Origin: Centroberyx gerrardi
Lineage: Eukaryota > Chordata > Actinopteri > Beryciformes > Berycidae
Reading direction: 5' to 3'
Assembly: GCF_048128805.1 (NCBI RefSeq)
Contig: NC_136012.1
Coordinates: 10,576,621 to 10,640,620, forward strand
Length of the DNA: 64,000 nucleotides
Shown: positions 58,954 to 64,000 of the stretch, one piece after another
How the letters are laid out: each line of letters opens with the position of its first letter
How positions within the stretch are numbered: position 1 is the stretch's first letter
Translations under genes and position numbers: made by a program
The notes under the pieces: generated by a model
Databases searched by the model: none
The model's input: the letters and a program-made list of their open reading frames with translations, nothing else
Told to the model about the DNA's origin: nothing

Positions 58954-61332
58954 CTTTTCTTTGCTGGGTAAAGTCTGAGTCCGGTTAAAAGTGTCTCCTC
59001 CGTTAATACTGATCAGTTCCGCATCTACAGGCGGAAACGGCGCGGGGAAAACCACTACGTCACTCTTCAGTGTGTCTGAGCTGAAACACACGTCATACTG
59101 CTGAGTAGATTTAGAGTAAGACCAGCTCCCGTCAGGGTGGGTGGTGATCATTGGGGCGCTGTACCTGCTGAAACTGCCGTCTGTCCTGTGGCATTTGACA
59201 GCTATTAAACTGATGAGGCTCAGTAGAAAGATCACTGACACCGACACAATGGCGATCAGCAAATACAGGTTTAAATCAGAGAAGCTCTCCTCCTTTACCG
59301 GCACGTGTCTGAACTGAGTCTGGATGTCAGCTGTGCTTTCAACCACCACTACATCAATAGACACAGTAGCTGACAGGGAGGGTTCTCCGTTATCACAAAC
59401 CAACACCACCAACGGGTGAGTTTTCACGTCATTGTCACTCAATCGCCTCTTAGTCCTGATTTCCCCGGTGCTGGTTCCGATTCGGAAGAGGTTGGTTCCC
59501 TTGGGCTCAGAGATGTGATAAGAAAGCAGCGCATTGTAGCCAGAGTCTGCGTCTACAGCCCGGATCTTGGCCACAAAGTAGCCCGCTTCGGCAGAATAGG
59601 GAATGTTCTCACTGTTAACGGAGCCGTGCTCAGAATAGGGCGCGAGAATCCCGGGACTGTTGTCATTCTCATCCAGGATAAAAACGTTCACAGTCACGTT
59701 GCTGCTGAGCGGAGGAACACCAGAGTCTGTGGCCTGAACTTTAAACTGGAACGATTTTAACTCCTCAAAGTTAAAAGACTGGAGGCTGACTATATCTCCA
59801 GTCTCTGAGTTGATGTTTACCATTGATGAAATCGGAATATTTCTGGGATAACTATCTAGCAATGTGTAAGCCAGTTTTGCATTCCCATCTGAATCAGGAT
59901 CAAAAGCATTTATTTTAGAGATAACGGCCCCTATTGGACTATTCTCTTTAACATAAACTTTAACAACGGGCTCTGTAAAACCAGGTGCGTTGTCATTGAC
60001 ATCAGAAACGTGAACAATAACAACACTGGTACTGGAGAGAGGCGGGGTTCCCGCATCGGTGGCTGTAATGGTGACACTGTAATGAGAAGTGCTTTCTCTG
60101 TCCAAAGGTCCATCTACTACTAATGAATAATCATTTTTGTAGTTCGACTTAAGTTTAAACGGAACCGAGCCCACTACCTTACAGTTCGTGATACCATTGC
60201 TTCCTCCATCTTCATCACTCACTGTAATCAAAGCAACGATTGTCCCCAACTCTGCGTCTTCTTTTACTGGCATCATGAGTGACGTCACTGATATTTCAGG
60301 GGCATTGTCGTTCACATCAATTATCTGTATCAGTAGCTTAGCGTGCGCACTACGAGGCGAATGGCCTTGGTCCATTGCCTGAACCCTAACTTCATAAACC
60401 GGCGTGTCCTCATAGTCTAAAGTCCCCTTAACAGTAATTTCCCCCGTTTCGGACTTTATATCAAATATATCTGATGGATCGATATTGCCTCGTTTGATAA
60501 AGGAATATATAAGTTTACTGTTCATACCCTCGTCTAAATCTGTTGCATTTAACTTTATTATCACTGTTCCAGGAACAGCATTTTCACTGACACTCACTTT
60601 ATAAAGAGCCTTGCTGAAAGTTGGTGTATTATCATTGACATCTACAACATTTACAGTTAACTGCAACGTTCCTGATCTAGGAGGTTTACCTCCATCTACA
60701 GCGGTGAGGATAAGTTTGATAACCGGCTGTTTTTCTCGGTCTAATGCTTTCTGCAGCACTAAATCAGCAGACGCACTCTGCTCTCCACCGCTCTGCACAT
60801 CAAGCGAGAAATGTTCATTTTGGCTCAGCTTGTAGCTCTTTACTGAGTTACTGCCCATGTCTGCATCGACTGCTACTGGCAGGAGATATCGCTCTCCCGG
60901 TGACAATGATTCAGAAATGTTAAAAGTGAAAGATTGTTCAACGAAAGTAGGCGCGTTATCATTTATATCTAAAACATTAATTTCAATGCGGTGTACATTC
61001 ATTGGATTGCTTAATAAAGCCTGTATTTTCAATGAGCATTTTACCGTGGTCGGACAAATCTCCTCTCTGTCTATCCTCTCGTCAACAAATATGTTTCCGG
61101 TCCGCAAATTCACATCAAAATATTTCTTACTGTAACCCGATACAATTCGAAGATCCCTTGACTCTAGTTCCTGTACATTGAGGTTTAAATCCTTTGCGAG
61201 ATTCCCAACTACCGTGCCTTTGTTCACCTCCTCGGAAATGGAGTAAGATATCTGAGAAGCAGACCAGTCACAGAGACAAAGCAACGCAACGATTTGAATC
61301 CAGGCAGATGCCTTTTGTCCTCGAACACCCAT
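58954..61332 (-). CDS. Protocadherin alpha variable exon (complete, 793 codons)
   Basis: A single large exon with start ATG at 61332 and donor GAAAAG|GTACGT just below 58954, phase 0. Order of parts: signal peptide about residues 1-26; EC1 27-127 with the CX5C loop (C93-C99) typical of clustered protocadherins; EC2 128-236; EC3 237-344; EC4 345-449; EC5 450-559; EC6 560-680; transmembrane helix 687-712; variable cytoplasmic segment 713-793. DxNDN calcium-binding linkers close the EC repeats. It makes a neuronal homophilic adhesion receptor when spliced to the alpha constant exons (945 residues in total). The tail reads [11 protein letters not shown], differing slightly from the [11 protein letters not shown] of its paralogues. 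A CGCT-core promoter motif lies 223 bp upstream of the ATG. The mammalian RGD motif in EC1 is not present. Confidence 0.96.
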
Positions 61333-61545
61333 CGTTGTTTGAACAAAAGAACTGAATCCAATTACTCATTTATATCCAATATAGATAAATCCGTCATAAA
61401 TGAGATTTTTTTCTGGGAAAGGTGCAGCCCTTCTCGCTACAGCACCATCCGTGTCTCTCTGTTACCTAAACTAAGGGCCTATGACGGTTTTCATTTTCCC
61501 ATAGAGGGAGGAGGAGTTTTAGACACACAGAAACATTTGTTTCTA

Positions 61546-61566
61546 TGGTCTCCAGCGACATCATGT
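61546..61566 (-). promoter_or_regulatory. CGCT-core promoter motif (CSE-like) of variable exon 61332
   Basis: Minus strand reads GATGTCGCTGGAGACCAT, with the CGCT core 223 bp upstream of the ATG. A CTCCTCCTCCC box (plus-strand 61506-61516) follows 38 bp downstream. Known clustered-protocadherin promoters carry a conserved sequence element with a CGCT core, so position and core both fit. Confidence 0.7.
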
Positions 61567-62002
61567 GTTACCAGATAGATGAGTCAACAATAATTTGAGT
61601 AATACTTAGCCAAATGATTTGCAATATTATGTAAAACAAATCAATTGTTAGTTGGTGGGTTGGGGCTCCCAATACATTAAATCGTTGGCACAATAATGAG
61701 CCTCAATTTATCATAACAAAATTAAAGGTTATTTCGGTATGAGATTAACAAATAAACCATTTTGCTATATAAACACTTAATTAAATATTGAGGAGGAAAA
61801 TACGTCTACATAGATGAAAAGGTGAACAATTAGGTATAAAAAACGTTTCCAAGAAATAAGTTAATCGTAAATGTACGCACAGAATTTAAATAGAATACTT
61901 TCAACGTCCTCTAATAATAATAAAAAAATAAAAAAAATAAAAAAAAGGATACGTTTGTTTTGCAACAGAATGGTACAGAAAGCAAAGGGTCCAAACACTC
62001 AG

Positions 62003-62023
62003 TTCAGCACCATGGATAGCGCT
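62003..62023 (+). promoter_or_regulatory. RE1/NRSE (REST-binding) candidate
   Basis: Reads TTCAGCACCATGGATAGCGC on the plus strand, differing from the 21-bp RE1 consensus at very few positions. It lies between the donor at 62513 and the promoter of the exon at 61332. REST silences neuronal genes in non-neuronal cells and is known to act on clustered protocadherins. Confidence 0.75.
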
Positions 62024-62513
62024 GTTTCAATATAAACTGGTTAGGAAGCTGTTTTCAGCAGACATTTTCAAACGATCATCTCTTCAAACTCTTTGACTAT
62101 GTCTAAGGTAAAACTACACCAATATACACTGTTGGTGTTTGGTACTTTGATGGCTATGAGACCGATTCTGACAGGGTTAGGAGTTATTTTAGGGTACAAT
62201 GGGTAGTTGTAGCCAAGCAATCTGATTTCCATCGGTGCTAATCATTTCCATAGGTTAATTCCTATAAAGTTCGGTTATGTGATTATGAGAAATGGAATTG
62301 CTTGCACGTGCGGTAACCGCGGAGCGAGTTGGTGATATTTCCTGCCTTCCTGCCTTCTCCTTTTGTTAATCGCCTATGCACGATTACATATAATCTTGTA
62401 TAAAAATTAATCATGAGAATAATAATCAATCAGCCTATAGGCTACCATTATATTACAACCGAAACATTGTTTTAAAATGTAAAAACATTCAATACAAACT
62501 TTGGAACACATAC

Positions 62514-64000
62514 CTTCTCTTTGTTGGGTAAAGTCTGAGTCCGGCTAAAAGTGTCCCCTCCGTTAATACTGATCAGTTCCGCATCTACAGGCGGAAACGG
62601 AGCCGGGAAAACCACTACGTCACTCTTCAGTGTGTCTGAGCTGAAACACACGTCATACTGCTGAGTAGATTTAGAGTAAGACCAGCTCCCGTCAGGGTGG
62701 GTGGTGATCATTGGGGCGCTGTACCTGCTGAAACTGCCGTCTGTCCTGTGGCATTTGACAGCTATTAAACTGATGAGGCTCAGTAGAAAGATCACTGACA
62801 CCGACACAATGGCGATCAGCAAATACAGGTTTAAATCAGAGAAGCTCTCCTCCTTTATTGGCACGTGTCTGAACTGAGTCTGGATGTCAGCTGTGCTTTC
62901 AACCACCACTACATCAATAGACACAGTAGCTGACAGGGAGGGTTCTCCGTTATCACAAACCAACACCACCAACGGGTGAGTTTTCACGTCATTGTCACTC
63001 ATTCGCCTCTTAGTCCTGATTTCCCCGGTGCTGGTTCCGATTCGGAAGAGGGTGGTTCCCTTGGGCTCAGAGATGTGATAAGAAAGCAGCGCATTGTAGC
63101 CAGAGTCTGCGTCTACAGCCCGGATCTTGGCCACAAAGTAGCCCGCTTCAGCAGAATAGGGAATGTTCTCACTGTTAACGGAGCCGTGCTCAGAATAGGG
63201 CGCGAGAATCCCGGGACTGTTGTCATTCTCATCCAGGATTAAAACGTTCACAGTGACGTTGCTGCTGAGCGGAGGAACACCAGAGTCTGTGGCCTGAACT
63301 TTAAACTGGAACGTTTTTAACTCCTCAAAGTTAAAAGACTGCAGGCTGACTATATCTCCATTTTCTGAATTTATATTTACAACTGACGATATCGGGATAT
63401 TTCGAGAAGAACCTTCTAACAAAGAGTAGGTCAATTTTGCATTCTCATCTGAATCTGGGTCATATGCATTCATTGTGTAGATAACAGCACCGACTTCACT
63501 GTTTTCCTTGACATAAATATTTACAACGGGATCTGAGAAGCGTGGTGCATTGTCGTTGACATCAGAAATATGAACAATTACAGTGCTGGTACTCGAGAGA
63601 GGCGGGATCCCTTCATCAGTAGCGGTGATGGTGACATTATACTGAGATGCCCTCTCTCTGTCGAGAGGCCCATCCACAACCAAAGAATATTCATTCTTGT
63701 AGTTTGATTCGAGCTTAAAAGGTAAAACACCACTTACTTTACAGTTATTTACACCATTCTTCCCTCCATCTTTATCGCTCACAGTTACCAAAGCAACAAC
63801 TGTTCCTTTCTCAACGTTTTCTTTCACTGGATTCCTAAGTGAAGTCACCGTTATCTCTGGAGCATTATCATTGACATCGGTTACTTCTATTAATACTTTA
63901 CCATGGGCACTACGAGGAATAAAGCCTTGATCTTTAACCTGAACTCGAATTTCATACGCAGGCGTTTTTTCATGATCCAATATACCCTTAACTGTAATTT
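62514..64000 (-). CDS. Protocadherin alpha variable exon, partial (5' end outside window)
   Basis: The reading frame is open from the window edge to a GT donor at 62513-62512 (GAGAAG|GTATGT, phase 0). The visible part starts in EC3 at a GEITVKG-like strand. It continues through EC4 and EC5 with DVNDNAP calcium motifs, then EC6, one transmembrane helix ([18 protein letters not shown]) and a cytoplasmic tail ending LPNKEK. From late EC5 onward it is almost identical to its four neighbours. The family mediates homophilic recognition between neurons at the cell surface; the exon is expected to be spliced to the constant exons at 31437, 27635 and 17206. The signal peptide, EC1, EC2 and promoter lie beyond the window. 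In-frame translation before the donor shows no frameshift or stop, so it is probably functional. Confidence 0.95.

Larger units (their letters stand above)
61333..64000. other. Spacer 61333-62513 between variable exons
   Basis: The spacer itself is 61333-62513; the rest of this span is the partial exon described separately. Apart from the CGCT motif, the CTCCTCC box and one RE1 candidate, I see only AT-rich sequence with an (A)n-rich tract near 61920-61948. Confidence 0.5.

Noticed and set aside
49683..63242. 88-130-codon plus-strand open frames recurring in each variable exon
   Set aside because: They are antisense to the homogenised EC6 block; their similarity only reflects the near-identity of the sense exons.
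1..64000. CRISPR arrays, operons or bacterial-type signals
   Set aside because: The sequence is clearly vertebrate nuclear DNA; the direct repeats seen are microsatellites or transposon subterminal units.

Overview
The window is vertebrate nuclear DNA, most likely from a teleost fish. It has large introns, dense (CA)n/(GA)n microsatellites, fish-type DNA transposons, and the 3' two-thirds of a clustered protocadherin alpha (Pcdh-alpha) locus. Every protocadherin exon lies on the minus strand, so the locus reads from high to low coordinates.

Layout in transcription order. (1) 64000-49221: five standard alpha-type variable exons. The first (64000-62514) is cut by the window edge. The other four are complete and each is exactly 793 codons. 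Each encodes a signal peptide, six cadherin (EC) repeats, a transmembrane helix and a short variable cytoplasmic segment, and ends at a GT splice donor in phase 0. (2) 49220-38213: 11 kb without a supported exon. (3) 38212-35606: a C-type variable exon that resembles PCDHAC2, with a 33-glycine run in its cytoplasmic part. (4) Three small constant exons at 31437-31373, 27635-27550 and 17206-16899. They join in frame into a 152-residue Pcdh-alpha constant domain ending in a lysine-rich tail. (5) A 3' UTR of about 2.9 kb with two candidate poly(A) signals. Each promoter is expected to drive one variable exon, which is spliced to the three shared constant exons, giving products of 945 residues (standard) or 1021 residues (C2).

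The regulatory layer is visible. Each complete standard exon has a CGCT-core motif 203-223 bp upstream of its ATG, followed 37-39 bp later by a CTCCTCC-type box. The spacers between exons, and the flank beyond the last one, hold strong matches to the REST/NRSF silencer (RE1), all in the same orientation. The last ~870 bp of all variable alpha exons is nearly identical, whereas the upstream parts are diverged, which is the footprint of gene conversion.

The low-coordinate end (about 1.1-9.9 kb), downstream of the protocadherin gene, is a composite mobile region. Inverted termini enclose a plus-strand, multi-exon BEN-domain gene whose last five exons still splice in frame. A 1638-bp hAT-like element with a perfect 8-bp target duplication and a broken MADF-type exon is nested in one of its introns. 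The BEN gene's putative promoter carries a strong CTCF-type motif. Other intronic features are a 341-bp near-perfect palindromic MITE, a 0.7-kb inverted-repeat element, and a 104-nt sequence able to fold into a long-stemmed hairpin. All calls come from reading the sequence; no database search was possible.
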